A DNA stretch of 38,413 bases from Candidatus Pacebacteria bacterium GW2011_GWA1_46_10 (GCA_001002135.1 LCLP01000003.1:1-38413); one strand, 5' to 3'. Numbered from the stretch's first letter, positions 7,861 through 19,642 are shown. Numbers and translations: made by a program. The notes: generated by a model from the letters alone, not told the origin.

Positions 7861-8493
7861 CTACGGGATACAGACACAGTTACCGCTTGGCCCGCACTCG
7901 GCGGTGTTACCAATGGCGTCAGCCGCCGGGTAGTCGGCCGGATAGTTATCAAAGGTGCCATCTCCGTCCGGGTCCAAGCGTTCATCCACTTCCTGCACAA
8001 AAGCTTGAGAGCGCGGCTGGAAACAAGCGTAGGTGCTACTGCCTTGCTCACCAGTGTTATAAACATATAAATAGTTGTACGACGCTTCCGATACTCGGTC
8101 CAAAAAGCTCTGTTTGAGTTCGTCAGCGCCAGTACAGCCAGCCGTAGTGGCAGTGCCCAGTTTTTCACCCACTTTACAAACCCCAGCACTGTCAGTAAAA
8201 CTGCTTGAATCTTCAAAGTGAGTCCAGCTTAAAGCCACATTAGCGGTGTCCGAAGCACCAGTCTGCCATGGATAATACCCATTAAAGGCATAATAGCGGT
8301 CAATGGCACTGATCAGTTGCTCAGCATCAGACCGGCTACCAGTATCCCGACCTCTATTGATCTGCTCAATCGGGTTGATCGCCGCCAACACAGCAATCGC
8401 CAAAATACCCAAGATAGCGATGACGATCAAAAGCTCAATCATCGTAAAGCCGGCTTGGTGCCGGAGGTTTTTCAAGTAGGACAGGAATTTCAT
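7861..8493 (-). CDS. Type IV prepilin, candidate main pilin
   Basis: 210 aa from ATG 8493; the track start at 8511 is a TTG, while GGGAGAAAAGG precedes this ATG. The leader MKFLSYLKNLRHQAG is followed by FTMIELLIVIAILGILAIAVLAAINPIEQINRGRDTGSRSDAEQL. The AVLAAINPIEQINRARD-type phrase is typical of main pilins in CPR and some Gram-positive loci. The head is about 160 residues with several Cys and ends in CGPSGNCVC. It sits between pilC and pilD, the usual place for the major subunit, and is the longest of the minus-strand prepilins. Calling it the major pilin is inference. Confidence 0.87.
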   Translation of the reverse strand: MKFLSYLKNLRHQAGFTMIELLIVIAILGILAIAVLAAINPIEQINRGRDTGSRSDAEQLISAIDRYYAFNGYYPWQTGASDTANVALSWTHFEDSSSFTDSAGVCKVGEKLGTATTAGCTGADELKQSFLDRVSEASYNYLYVYNTGEQGSSTYACFQPRSQAFVQEVDERLDPDGDGTFDNYPADYPAADAIGNTAECGPSGNCVCIP

Positions 8494-8578
8494 AGGCCTT
8501 TTCTCCCTCAAGGGTTTCTACTGGTTACTATCAGCGTACACTAAATCAAGTATGCAAGGCAAGCAGGGGAATAAAAGT

Positions 8579-9781
8579 TTAAAATTGGCTAGTCAAACTG
8601 TAGATCGGCATGATGATGGCAATCACCATGGCGCCGACACCAAGACCCAAGACCACCATGATCAGTGGCTCCATAGCGGCTGTCAGGTTTTTCACCGCCT
8701 GTTCACTTTCTGATTCAAAGTATTTAGAGAGTTTTAAAAGTACTTCGTCCAATTTGCCTGTTTCCTCACCGACCGCCAACATTTGATGGAGTATTCCGGG
8801 AAACAAGTCATAGACCGACATCGCTCGAGAAAGCGGCACGCCTTTTTCCACTTTCTGGGCTACTTCACTCATCGCGTCCCGGTATAAAATACTGCCCATG
8901 GCCGCCGAGACTATATTCAACGAACTCAAGAGCGGGACCCCAGAACTTAAAAGCAAGGACAGTGTTCTGGCAAAGTTCGTCAAAATAATTTTTTGCCGCA
9001 GATTACCGATGATCGGCACTTTCAATAACCACTGATCAATCTTGTGTTGGCCAAGTGAGGTCTTGTACCAATTGCGCAAGGCCGCCACCCCGCCAACCGT
9101 CAATAAAATAAAGGCCCACCAAAAACGAGTCAGAAAATTAGCGATGGAAATGAGAATCAGGGTGGGTAAAGGCAGCTCGGCCCCAAAGTCCTTGTACATA
9201 TCTGTGAGTTTGGGGATCACAAACACCATCATCACAAAGCCAACAATCACCATCGCAATCAAGACAATAACTGGATAAATCATGGCACCCTTCGTTTTAC
9301 CCCGAAACTCTTTGTCTTTCTCCAAGTTCTCGGCCAATTTATCCATCACTTTATCCAACACCCCACCTACCTCGCCGGCCTTGACTAACTGGATATAAAT
9401 TCGATCGAAAACATCAGGTTGTCTCTCCAAAGCTTTGGCAAAAGCGTTGCCGCTTTCAATTTCACGCAAGAGGTTACTCACCACTTCGGCCATTGCCGGG
9501 TTGTTTTGATCACGCAAAATACTCAAGCCAGTGGCCAACGGCAAACCGGCACTGACCATCGTGGCCAACTGGCGGGTGAAGTTCACTAGGTCATCATGCC
9601 TCACTTTATTGAGAAATCCAGTCATGAACGACAGGCCGGTGTCACTCTGAGCTATGACATCAATTACCAACAGCCCGCGATTCATCAGCACGCCAGCTGC
9701 CTGCTGACGGTTTTGCGCTTCCACCTTGCCCTTGACTGTTTCACCGTGCGCGTTTTTGGCCGTATAAGAAAAAATCGACAT
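8579..9781 (-). CDS. pilC: Type IV pilus inner-membrane platform protein PilC
   Basis: 400 aa, standard for the PilC/GspF family. Two T2SSF domains are visible: about residues 70-190, beginning FTRQLATMVSAGLPLATGLSIL, and 270-395, beginning FARTLSLLLSSGVPLLSSLNIV. Each precedes hydrophobic helices, and the C-terminus ends with a long membrane segment (EPLIMVVLGLGVGAMVIAIIMPIYSL). The N-terminus (FSYTAKNAHGETVKGKVEA) is the usual PilC opening. It is the rotor or platform on which PilB and PilT act. It starts 15 bp after pilT and is followed by the pilin gene. Confidence 0.95.
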   Translation of the reverse strand: MSIFSYTAKNAHGETVKGKVEAQNRQQAAGVLMNRGLLVIDVIAQSDTGLSFMTGFLNKVRHDDLVNFTRQLATMVSAGLPLATGLSILRDQNNPAMAEVVSNLLREIESGNAFAKALERQPDVFDRIYIQLVKAGEVGGVLDKVMDKLAENLEKDKEFRGKTKGAMIYPVIVLIAMVIVGFVMMVFVIPKLTDMYKDFGAELPLPTLILISIANFLTRFWWAFILLTVGGVAALRNWYKTSLGQHKIDQWLLKVPIIGNLRQKIILTNFARTLSLLLSSGVPLLSSLNIVSAAMGSILYRDAMSEVAQKVEKGVPLSRAMSVYDLFPGILHQMLAVGEETGKLDEVLLKLSKYFESESEQAVKNLTAAMEPLIMVVLGLGVGAMVIAIIMPIYSLTSQF

Positions 9782-9796
9782 ACTGTGCCTAATTGG

Positions 9797-10900
9797 TTAC
9801 GGTTGTCCCTCACCCAACAGCCGATTTAACTCCGTGGGGCGGAAGGCCGTCATTATCGCTCTCTCTTTAGAAATGACACCCTGTTGGACTAACCTTAATA
9901 AGTCATTTTCGATGAGCGTCATGCCATCAGCGGTGGAGGTTTGAATAACATTATCAATCTGGTGAGTCTTGTTCTCGCGAATGAGATTGCGAATGGCTGA
10001 GTTGGCAATCATTAACTCAAAAACTGCTTGCATTCCGCCACTACTCCTTGGCACCAGGCGTTGAGAAGCCACCACTCGTAAAGTGGCGGCCAACTGCATC
10101 CTGACCTGATCTTGCTGGTGAGCCGGGAAAACGTCGATGATTCGATCTACCGTCTGGGCAGCGGTGGCCGTGTGCAAAGTCGCCAATACTAAATGACCAG
10201 TCTCAGCGATCGTAATCGCTGAAGCAATCGTCTCAAAGTCACGCATCTCGCCAATTAATACCACATCTGGATCCTCACGCAGAGCCGAGCGCAACGCCAA
10301 GTCCCAAGAGTGAGTGTCACGATTCACTTCTCGCTGGGAAATAATGCTTTTATCGGGCACATAGACAAACTCGATTGGGTCTTCAACCGTGATAATATGC
10401 TCGCTTCTGGTGTGGTTAATTTCATCAATTACGGCCGCCAGGGTGGTTGACTTGCCCTCACCCGTCGGACCAGTGACTAAAATAAGTCCTTGTGAAAAAT
10501 GACTTAATTGATGAAAGAGTGCGGGCAGCCCCAGCTCATCAACAGTGCGAATTTTGGTTGGGATCAGCCGCAGTGCGGCGGCTAACTGACCTTTTTCATA
10601 ATAGACATTCACCCTGAATCGAGCTTGCTCATTATATTGATAGCCAAAGTCGAGTTCTTTATTGGCGCGCAAGTATTCCAACTGCTCGGGTGACAAAAGT
10701 GAGCCAATCAGTTGTTCAGCCAACTCTTGGGTGAGCGGCACGGTGTTTTCCGCTGGTGCCAATTGACCGTTTACCCGCAGATGAGGTGGAGAACCAACTA
10801 AAAAATGAAGATCTGACCCATCACGTTGGATTAAAGTATCCAACAGTAATTGGATGTTGAGAGGCTGGTTGGTGAGTTGAGGTTGAATGGGCTCTGACAT
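9797..10900 (-). CDS. pilT: Type IV pilus retraction ATPase PilT
   Basis: 367 aa from the second ATG (10900), which has AAGGG at good distance; the track uses 10906. PilT hexamers drive pilus retraction and twitching. Visible motifs are the N-terminal PAS-like domain (DLHFLVGSPPHLRVNG), Walker A GPTGEGKSTT, the Asp box (ITVEDPIEF), Walker B (VVLIGEMRD) and the His box (TGHLVLATLHTATA). The fifth P-loop residue is Glu rather than the common Ser. It starts 11 bp after pilB and precedes pilC by 15 bp. PilT-type rather than PilB-type assignment rests on length, the lack of an N1 domain and the QRLVPR phrase. Confidence 0.94.
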   Translation of the reverse strand: MSEPIQPQLTNQPLNIQLLLDTLIQRDGSDLHFLVGSPPHLRVNGQLAPAENTVPLTQELAEQLIGSLLSPEQLEYLRANKELDFGYQYNEQARFRVNVYYEKGQLAAALRLIPTKIRTVDELGLPALFHQLSHFSQGLILVTGPTGEGKSTTLAAVIDEINHTRSEHIITVEDPIEFVYVPDKSIISQREVNRDTHSWDLALRSALREDPDVVLIGEMRDFETIASAITIAETGHLVLATLHTATAAQTVDRIIDVFPAHQQDQVRMQLAATLRVVASQRLVPRSSGGMQAVFELMIANSAIRNLIRENKTHQIDNVIQTSTADGMTLIENDLLRLVQQGVISKERAIMTAFRPTELNRLLGEGQP

Positions 10901-10911
10901 TATCATCCCTT

Positions 10912-12684
10912 TTATTTAGACTCTGCTACTCGCAGTACTTCTTCAATAGTGGTAACTCCCTCCAAAGCCTTGATATAACCATCCTGCTTCATCAGGAGCA
11001 TCCCGTTATCAACGGCCGCTTTCTCCAGCTCAGCGTCAGACTTGCCTTCGATAATCAGGTGACTGACTTGCTCACTAACTGGCAAGACCTCAAAAATGCC
11101 GATGCGGCCAAGGTAGTCAGGCTCGGTCGTTGGCCGGGTGGCCGCCGGCCGGTACAACACCAATTTATTAGGATCGGTCTTACTTTTTTGGCACCACTGG
11201 GTATAGCGTTCACCCAACACCTGCTTCACGTCCTCTACCACCGCCGGGTCAGGAGTGTATTGTTCCTTGTAAGCAGGATTGATCTGCCGTAGCACCCGTT
11301 GAGCCATAATCAGCGTCACGGTGGAGGAGAGTAGAAACGCCTCTGCCCCCATATCTAGTAACCGCGGGATCGCCCCGGCAGCTGAGTTCGTGTGCAAAGT
11401 GGATAACACCAAATGGCCCGTTAATGAAGCCTGGATCGCTAACTCGGCCGTCTCGGCATCACGAATTTCTCCCACCATGATAATGTTAGGGTCCTGACGC
11501 AGGAAAGAGCGCAGCGCGGTGGCAAAGGTCAAACCAGCTTGAGGATTCACCTGGACTTGGCTGATACCAGGAATTTGGTACTCCACTGGATCCTCAATCG
11601 TCATGATGTTGACTTTAGGAGTATTTAGTTGATGTAGCACTGAGTACAAAGTCGTCGTTTTACCAGAGCCAGTGGGACCAGTGACCAGAATAATGCCGCG
11701 AGGGACTTTAATTAAATCTTGTAAATGTTTGAGCGCCAATCCCGTCAAACCTAACTCTTCCAAAGAGGGGACTGCGGCATTTTTCTGCAGGAGCCGCATC
11801 ACCACTTTTTCACCGTGAATCGTCGGTAGGGTGGAAATACGCAGGTCAATTTCCTTCCCATCAGCGATGTAATTAAAACGGCCGTCCTGCGGGATCCGTC
11901 GTTCGTCGATTTTGAGGTTAGCCAAGATCTTAATGCGTGAAACTACGGCATCATGAACGCTCTGCGGCAGAACCAGCCGCTCAGTCAAGATCCCATCAAT
12001 CCGATAACGCACCTTCGTCTTGCCAATCTGAGGTTCAATATGAATGTCCGAAGCTCGCGCTTTGACCGCAAAATCCAAGACCGTCTCTACGATGCGATTG
12101 ATCGGCGCGTCTCTCACTACTTCAGCGCGCGAGGGAGTATCAGCCTTGACAATTTTTTCAGCCCGCAAGTCATTTTGTTCCAAAGCCTGGGTCACTTCAG
12201 AAGAAAGATCTTGAGAGAATTGTTCCGTGAGCGCTTTTTCCAGCTCTGAGGGGACGGCCGCGGCCACCTCCAGACTAAGACCGGTTTTCTGCTTCAAAAA
12301 ATTAACCGCCGCCAAGTCCAGTGGGTCGCTCATGGCCACTTTTAGCACCCGGTTTTCTTTGTCATACGCGTACGGCAACACTTTGTAGCGGCGGGCCACC
12401 CCTTCGCCAACTAGATTTAAGGCCTCAGGCGAAGCGCTCATTTCCGTCACGCGGACTAAGGAGAGATTGTTAAAAGTGGCTTTGGCTTGGGCAATCTCCA
12501 GCTCTGAGGCCAACTTTTTCCCCAGTAACAACTCTTCAAAAGTCTTACCTGTAATCAACTGTTCACTTTTGATTTGATTGAGCTGCTCCTCAGTCAATTT
12601 TTTATCACGCACCAGAATATCGAGAAAATGCTGGGGCGTAACAGAAACAGGGGCTGCTGGTGAAACCTGGGCAGGCTCGGTCAT
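10912..12684 (-). CDS. pilB: Type IV pilus extension ATPase PilB
   Basis: 590 aa. An N-terminal MshEN/T2SSE-N region (about 15-170) has FEELLLGKKLASELEIAQAKA and LPYAYDKENRVLKVAMSDPLDLAA. The AAA-like domain carries Walker A GPTGSGKTTTLYS, the Asp box (MTIEDPVEYQ), Walker B (IIMVGEIRDAETAELA) and the His box (TGHLVLSTLHTNSA). The tetracysteine zinc module that most PilB/GspE proteins carry after this point is missing: the region reads INPAYKEQYTP...QWCQKSKTDPNK with one Cys. It is the first gene of the minus-strand pilus operon. Divergent from the clamp-loader gene, it shares a 29-bp spacer with overlapping TATA-like boxes. Confidence 0.95.
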   Translation of the reverse strand: MTEPAQVSPAAPVSVTPQHFLDILVRDKKLTEEQLNQIKSEQLITGKTFEELLLGKKLASELEIAQAKATFNNLSLVRVTEMSASPEALNLVGEGVARRYKVLPYAYDKENRVLKVAMSDPLDLAAVNFLKQKTGLSLEVAAAVPSELEKALTEQFSQDLSSEVTQALEQNDLRAEKIVKADTPSRAEVVRDAPINRIVETVLDFAVKARASDIHIEPQIGKTKVRYRIDGILTERLVLPQSVHDAVVSRIKILANLKIDERRIPQDGRFNYIADGKEIDLRISTLPTIHGEKVVMRLLQKNAAVPSLEELGLTGLALKHLQDLIKVPRGIILVTGPTGSGKTTTLYSVLHQLNTPKVNIMTIEDPVEYQIPGISQVQVNPQAGLTFATALRSFLRQDPNIIMVGEIRDAETAELAIQASLTGHLVLSTLHTNSAAGAIPRLLDMGAEAFLLSSTVTLIMAQRVLRQINPAYKEQYTPDPAVVEDVKQVLGERYTQWCQKSKTDPNKLVLYRPAATRPTTEPDYLGRIGIFEVLPVSEQVSHLIIEGKSDAELEKAAVDNGMLLMKQDGYIKALEGVTTIEEVLRVAESK

Positions 12685-12693
12685 ATCTCATGG

Positions 12694-12701
12694 AATATAA
12701 T
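12694..12701. promoter_or_regulatory. Overlapping divergent -10 boxes between pilB and the delta'-like gene
   Basis: The word AATATAAT gives TATAAT on the plus strand (12696-12701), 12 bp before ATG 12714. It also gives TATATT on the minus strand (12694-12699), 9 bp before the pilB ATG. No good -35 box is visible for either. If both work, transcription of the two operons would be mutually exclusive at this site. Confidence 0.45.
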
Positions 12702-12713
12702 GACAGAAGTCTT

Positions 12714-13409
12714 ATGAGAAAAAAAGGTTTCGTACCACTCTTTTCTGCATCAATTCTACTCACTCTGCCAGAGGGAGTAGAGTACCGATCCGCAGTCAAT
12801 AGTTTTTTGGAGAATCAAGGCTCACGCTCACAGCCATTTTTTTTCAATCCCGACGGAGAGACCGTCACGATCGGCTTGGTACGAGAGTTGTTACGCCACA
12901 GTAGTTTTGCCCGGGCAGCAAGCGAGCCGCAAACGCTGATTGTGTGCGCCGTACATACCACCACTGTACCAGCCCAAAACGCTCTGCTGAAAATCGTCGA
13001 AGAACCACCAGCCAATACTCAACTCATTTTAGCTACTTACCCCGGCCGGACACTGCTGCCAACCTTGATCTCTCGCTGCCGGGAAATCATTTGGACCGAA
13101 TCGAACGACAAACCAACTGCCTCCAGTCCGCCCGAACAGGAGAGTCTTAAAAAATTTCTCATTCAACCTGAAGCTTTTTCTTATAGTGAGCTGATTGATT
13201 TAGCCGAAACCTTCAAAGATAATCAACTCACTCAACAAGTGTTGCGAGCCATCAGCCGCCAACTAGCAGCTGACAATGATCAACCAGTCACCTCGTTTGT
13301 GAGGCGAAGTTTGTTAGCAGCGCTGACTGCTTTGGAAAAAAATGGCAACATCCGGCTCGTCATGGAGCACTGTTTACTCCAAATCAGGCAACAGGCCGCT
13401 TCCACTTGA
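12714..13409 (+). CDS. holB: DNA polymerase III delta'-like clamp-loader subunit
   Basis: 231 aa from ATG 12714. The track start at 12660 lies inside pilB; ATG 12690 is also possible, but 12714 follows a TATAAT and an AGAAG. The core phrase AQNALLKIVEEPPANTQLILAT...LLPTLISRCR is the delta'/DnaX signature with the SRC motif that supplies an arginine finger to the neighbouring clamp-loader subunit. No Walker A is present, as expected for delta'. The protein is shorter than the E. coli version of about 330 aa because the front of the AAA+ domain is reduced. It would help load the sliding clamp. gyrB follows in the same direction. Confidence 0.8.
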   Translation: MRKKGFVPLFSASILLTLPEGVEYRSAVNSFLENQGSRSQPFFFNPDGETVTIGLVRELLRHSSFARAASEPQTLIVCAVHTTTVPAQNALLKIVEEPPANTQLILATYPGRTLLPTLISRCREIIWTESNDKPTASSPPEQESLKKFLIQPEAFSYSELIDLAETFKDNQLTQQVLRAISRQLAADNDQPVTSFVRRSLLAALTALEKNGNIRLVMEHCLLQIRQQAAST

Positions 13410-13430
13410 GGTACAAGACTCTTCAAATAG

Positions 13431-15494
<2,064 letters not shown>

Positions 15495-15634
15495 GCAGAA
15501 AGGAACCTGAAAAAAATATTGTTTATTTTTCGACTGATCACTGAGAAAATCTGGCTGATTGGATAACAAAGCGTATACAGACATTTTCGAGATTTGAGAA
15601 GAAGAAAAATAAATAATATTTTTGAAAGGAAATT

Positions 15635-16579
15635 ATGAATAAAACTTACATCATCGGCCACACTAAACCTGATACTGATTCGGTCGTTGCCGCTATGGCA
15701 TTAGAGTATCTTTTCAAACATGAGCCGGCGTTCGGGTACAGTAAAGTAGAGGCCGTGATCACCGATCCACTGAATCCAGAAACAACGTATTTGTTTGAAA
15801 AATTCAGGGTGACCGCGCCCCAGGTAATTACGGCCAATGATATCGGCCAGCAAGATCAAGTCGTACTAGTGGATCACAATGAAGAATCGCAGCGTTTGGC
15901 GGGTTTGGCCAACGACCAAATCGTTGAGATCATCGACCACCACAAAGCTCACTTGAATCTTCCTCAGCCTATTTTTATGACTTTTAAAGTCTGGGGTTCC
16001 TCTAACACCATCATTTATTACCTCATGAAACAAAACGGGGTCAAACCTGATAAAACTCTCGCAAGCCTTATGCTTGCAGCCATTCTTTCTGACACCGTCG
16101 GCTACAAGTCGCCGATTACGACTGATAAAGACCGTAAGTTTGGGCAAGCCTTAGCTGAGCTGGCGGGTATCACTGATATCGATGCCTTTACGCTCGAGAT
16201 TTTCAAGGCCAAATCAAACATCTCTTCACTCACTGACGAACAAGTTGTTCGCAATGACTACAAAGTGTTTGATTTTGCCAAAAAAGTTTTCATTGATCAG
16301 TTGGAAACGGTTGAACAAGCAGAGATTTTAACTCAGAAAAAAGTGGCGCTCTTAAAAGCCATGGCCAAAGTCAAAGCCGAGGAAAAAGTCGATCTGCTGT
16401 TTGTCGCCATCACTGACATTCTGCAGGTCAACACGAAACTGTTAATCCTGGGTGATGAAGAGGCGCAAGTGGCGCAAAAAGCCTTTGGTGGTCAAGTCGC
16501 CGACAATATCCTTGATATCGGCTCAAAAATGTCACGCAAGAAAGAAATCGCCCCTGCCATTGAGAAAGCGTTGCAATAA
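15635..16579 (+). CDS. ppaC: Manganese-dependent inorganic pyrophosphatase (family II, DHH)
   Basis: 314 aa, with a good ribosome binding site (AAAGGAAATT ATG). The enzyme hydrolyses pyrophosphate to two phosphates in the cytoplasm and pulls biosynthetic reactions forward. Metal ligands are visible in HTKPDTDSV (H9, D13, D15), LVDHNE and the DHH motif IIDHHK. A C-terminal DHHA2 domain follows, with the substrate-binding region near the terminal SRKKEIAPAIEKAL. Length is normal for family II enzymes of about 310 aa. It lies between gyrB and gyrA. The 140-bp spacer from gyrB shows no clear promoter; gyrA starts 3 bp after its stop. Confidence 0.95.
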   Translation: MNKTYIIGHTKPDTDSVVAAMALEYLFKHEPAFGYSKVEAVITDPLNPETTYLFEKFRVTAPQVITANDIGQQDQVVLVDHNEESQRLAGLANDQIVEIIDHHKAHLNLPQPIFMTFKVWGSSNTIIYYLMKQNGVKPDKTLASLMLAAILSDTVGYKSPITTDKDRKFGQALAELAGITDIDAFTLEIFKAKSNISSLTDEQVVRNDYKVFDFAKKVFIDQLETVEQAEILTQKKVALLKAMAKVKAEEKVDLLFVAITDILQVNTKLLILGDEEAQVAQKAFGGQVADNILDIGSKMSRKKEIAPAIEKALQ

Positions 16580-16582
16580 CTT

Positions 16583-19303
16583 ATGAGCGAAAACCAAGAA
16601 AAACAACTACCAATTGAGGGTAAAACCGTGACTAATGGCAACGGTGGTCCGGTGATGGGCTCAATTGAGGAAACCAAGTTTGGCAAGGTGAAACACACCT
16701 CGATTATCACCGAGATGGAAAAATCGTACCTTGATTACGCCATGAGCGTCATTGTAGCTCGGGCTTTGCCTGATGTCCGCGATGGCATGAAACCAGTGCA
16801 CCGCCGAATCCTTTACTCGATGTATAAGAGCGGCATTGTGCCGGGCAGTGCGTATAAAAAATCAGCTCGGATTGTGGGAGACGTCTTAGGTAAATACCAC
16901 CCACACGGTGATTCATCGGTCTATATGGCCATGGTCCGCTTGGCCCAAAACTTTAGCATGCGCTACCCACTGGTTGATGGGCAGGGTAACTTCGGCTCAG
17001 TTGACGGCGATAGTCCAGCGGCCATGCGGTACACCGAAGCGCGGCTGGCCAAAATTGCCCAGGAACTGCTGGCTGACATCGGTAAAAACACTGTGCCGTT
17101 CGTCGACAACTTTGACGGTTCACTCCAAGAGCCGGCCGTCCTACCAACCCGATTACCAAATCTTCTCCTGATGGGTTCTGAGGGGATCGCGGTCGGCATG
17201 GCCACCAAGATTCCGCCACATAACTTGACGGAAGTGGGTAGCGCCATCATGGCCATGATTAAAAAAGGCAAGGCTACAGTCGAAACCCCGGTGCTCCCAG
17301 CCGCAGAAGCCAAGCAAAAGAGCGATTTAGCCAACAATCAAGCGATTGATGCCGTCGTCACTGCTGATCCTCACCAATTGGCCGGTGATTTCGACAGTAC
17401 CATCGAGTTCGAAGAGCTGATGACCGATATCCAAGGCCCAGATTTCCCCACCGCCGGCATCATGTATGACTTTAAAGCGATTCAAGAGGCTTACCGCACC
17501 GGCAAAGGTCGCATTGTCGTACGTGCCAAGGCCGATATCGAGGAAGACGGCAAAAATGGCTACAAAATCATCGTCACTGAACTACCATACCAAGTTAACA
17601 AAGCGCGCCTATTGATGAAAATTGCCGATCTGACCAGAAACAAAAAGATCGAGGGCATTAAAAATCTCAGAGATGAGTCGGACCGCAAGGGCATGCGCAT
17701 GGTGATCGAACTCAAGCGCGATGCCCGCCCTAAAGTCGTCCTCAACAAACTTTTTAAATACTCCGAACTGCAAGACACTTTCTCGATGAACATGGTGGCT
17801 TTGACTAGTGACGGCACGCCGCAGTTGATGAATTTGCGTCAAGTACTCAAAGAATACATCGAGCACCGCCAACTGGTGGTCGTCCGCCGCAGCCAACATG
17901 AATTGATCGAGGCCCGCGACCGCGCCCATATCCTGGAAGGTTTACTCATCGCCCTCAAAAATCTCGACGCGGTCATCGAAACGATCAAAAAATCCAAAGA
18001 CACTGATGCGGCGCGTGTCGCTTTGATCAAAAAGTTTGGCCTCTCTGAGCGACAGGCCATTGCTATTCTGGAAATGCAACTCAAGCGGTTGGCTGCACTC
18101 GAGCGTCAGAAAATCGAGGACGAATACAAAGCCATCAAAGAAAAGATGGACCAGCTGTTGAAACTCTTAACCTCACCCCAAGACATCCTCGACGTGATTA
18201 ATCAAGAAATGAAGGAAGTCATTAACACCTACGGCGATGAGCGCCGCACCAAACTGGTCAAAGGAAAAGTCGGTGAGTTTAGTGAAGAAGATTTGGTCGC
18301 CAATGAAACGACGGTCATTACCTTAACCGAGAGCGGCTACATTAAACGCATGAGTCCCGGCGCTCTGCGCTCCCAATCCAGAGGCGGGAAGGGGAGTGCG
18401 GGCCTGAAAATGAAGGAAGAGGATGTCCTGCAGGCGATCATCAGCTGTACCACTCATGACACGCTGCTCTTGTTCACCAACAAAGGCCGCGTGTTCCGAC
18501 TCAAGACGTACGAAATTCCTGAGGCATCTCGCCAAGCTAAGGGCACAGCGATCGTCAATCTCGTCAATTTACTACCAGAGGAGAGCGTTAGGGCCGTACT
18601 TTCTGTTGATCAGAAACAAGACGCGGAAAAATTCATTACCTTGGCCACTCGTGAGGGCTTAGTGAAGAAAACCGCCGTCAAACTCTACGAAAACATCCGC
18701 CAAAACGGGATTGTGGCTATCACCCTCAATAAAAATGACGAGCTAGTCTGGGGTCGAGTCACCACTGGGAAAGATCACCTTATGCTGGTGACTCATAATG
18801 GGAAATCGATTCGCTTTAGTGAAACCGAGGTTAAGACCTCCCAACGCGACACCAAGGGAGTGAAAGGTATCACTCTCAAAAAAGATGACTACGTGGTGGG
18901 GGTAGAAGCCTTCCCGGATGACAAAAAATATCTTGAGGACACCTCACTCCTGCTGGTCACCGAGAATGGCCTGGGTAAACGCACCCAACTGAAGTATTAT
19001 CCGGTCCAAAAACGCTCTGGTCTGGGGGTTAAGGTCTCGGAAATTACCAAAAAAACCGGCAAGGTCGCTTCCGCGCGTATCTTGAGTGACAGTAACAAAG
19101 AGGTAGTCATTAGCACTAAAGACGGTCAAACGATCAAACTCCCGATCAATAAAAGATCGATTCCAACACTGACTAGGCCAACTCAGGGCGTCATTTTAAT
19201 GAAACTTAAGAGTGACAATCCAGTCGTGGCGGTAGCCGTGACGAGCGAGTTGGAAGAAGCTCCCGAAAAAGCCGGAAAAACCAAAGAAACTAAACAAAAA
19301 TAA
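16583..19303 (+). CDS. gyrA: DNA gyrase subunit A
   Basis: 906 aa. GyrA cuts and rejoins DNA and wraps it through its C-terminal beta-pinwheel. The catalytic tyrosine is Y150 ([10 protein letters not shown]), and the N-terminal phrase [21 protein letters not shown] is classic. The GyrA box reads SQSRGGKG at about 590-600, close to the QRRGGKG consensus that separates gyrase from topo IV. The quinolone pocket reads [13 protein letters not shown]: the position equal to E. coli D87 is Met115. An N-terminal extension of about 30 residues precedes the core, and the C-terminus ends in a Lys/Glu-rich tail. It follows ppaC by 3 bp, so coupling is likely. Confidence 0.96.
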   Translation: MSENQEKQLPIEGKTVTNGNGGPVMGSIEETKFGKVKHTSIITEMEKSYLDYAMSVIVARALPDVRDGMKPVHRRILYSMYKSGIVPGSAYKKSARIVGDVLGKYHPHGDSSVYMAMVRLAQNFSMRYPLVDGQGNFGSVDGDSPAAMRYTEARLAKIAQELLADIGKNTVPFVDNFDGSLQEPAVLPTRLPNLLLMGSEGIAVGMATKIPPHNLTEVGSAIMAMIKKGKATVETPVLPAAEAKQKSDLANNQAIDAVVTADPHQLAGDFDSTIEFEELMTDIQGPDFPTAGIMYDFKAIQEAYRTGKGRIVVRAKADIEEDGKNGYKIIVTELPYQVNKARLLMKIADLTRNKKIEGIKNLRDESDRKGMRMVIELKRDARPKVVLNKLFKYSELQDTFSMNMVALTSDGTPQLMNLRQVLKEYIEHRQLVVVRRSQHELIEARDRAHILEGLLIALKNLDAVIETIKKSKDTDAARVALIKKFGLSERQAIAILEMQLKRLAALERQKIEDEYKAIKEKMDQLLKLLTSPQDILDVINQEMKEVINTYGDERRTKLVKGKVGEFSEEDLVANETTVITLTESGYIKRMSPGALRSQSRGGKGSAGLKMKEEDVLQAIISCTTHDTLLLFTNKGRVFRLKTYEIPEASRQAKGTAIVNLVNLLPEESVRAVLSVDQKQDAEKFITLATREGLVKKTAVKLYENIRQNGIVAITLNKNDELVWGRVTTGKDHLMLVTHNGKSIRFSETEVKTSQRDTKGVKGITLKKDDYVVGVEAFPDDKKYLEDTSLLLVTENGLGKRTQLKYYPVQKRSGLGVKVSEITKKTGKVASARILSDSNKEVVISTKDGQTIKLPINKRSIPTLTRPTQGVILMKLKSDNPVVAVAVTSELEEAPEKAGKTKETKQK

Positions 19304-19322
19304 ATCTTTGCTCGTGAAGTAA

Positions 19323-19405
19323 GATACCCCTCCGTAGAAATGACTCCCGATATTTGCACTGCATTGCAATGCAAATTTGAGGGGTTATTTTGGCAAGAGG
19401 GTATC
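19323..19405 (+). terminator. Structured region after gyrA with a terminator-like hairpin
   Basis: A stem at 19352-19376 (ATTTGCA...TGCAAAT, one internal mismatch, loop ATT) lies between the convergent gyrA and tRNA-Ala. An outer word ACCCCTC (19326-19332) can pair with GAGGGGT (19379-19385). With GATA before it, it can instead pair with GAGGGTATC (19397-19405). There is no U-run, so termination is plausible rather than certain. Confidence 0.45.
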
Positions 19406-19426
19406 GGCGCATCTAGTCAAGTTCTG

Positions 19427-19500
19427 TGGACCTGAGGGGATTCGAACCCCTGACCTTCTGCATGCCATGCAGACGCGCTAACCAACTGCGCTACAGGCCC
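19427..19500 (-). tRNA. tRNA-Ala (GGC anticodon)
   Basis: 74 nt on the minus strand from GGGCCTG (19500) to the discriminator A (19427). The acceptor stem pairs GGGCCTG with CAGGTCC and contains the G3:U70 wobble that identifies alanine tRNAs. The anticodon arm TCTGC-ATGGCAT-GCAGA gives GGC, and the T arm has GGTTCGAATCC. After A73 comes CAG, so CCA is not encoded. A TACAAT box (19511-19516) lies 10 bp upstream as a likely -10. It is a single gene facing gyrA. Confidence 0.95.
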
Positions 19501-19642
19501 TTTCATTCATATTGTAAAAGAACGGCAGCGATTGTACCATCAGCCACTCAAGTTTCACAACGCTTTGACACTTTTTTTATGATCTTTTTTGATATTCTTT
19601 GTACATGTGTCAACAGCCGCTTTTAAAGCGGAAAGCGGTTAT

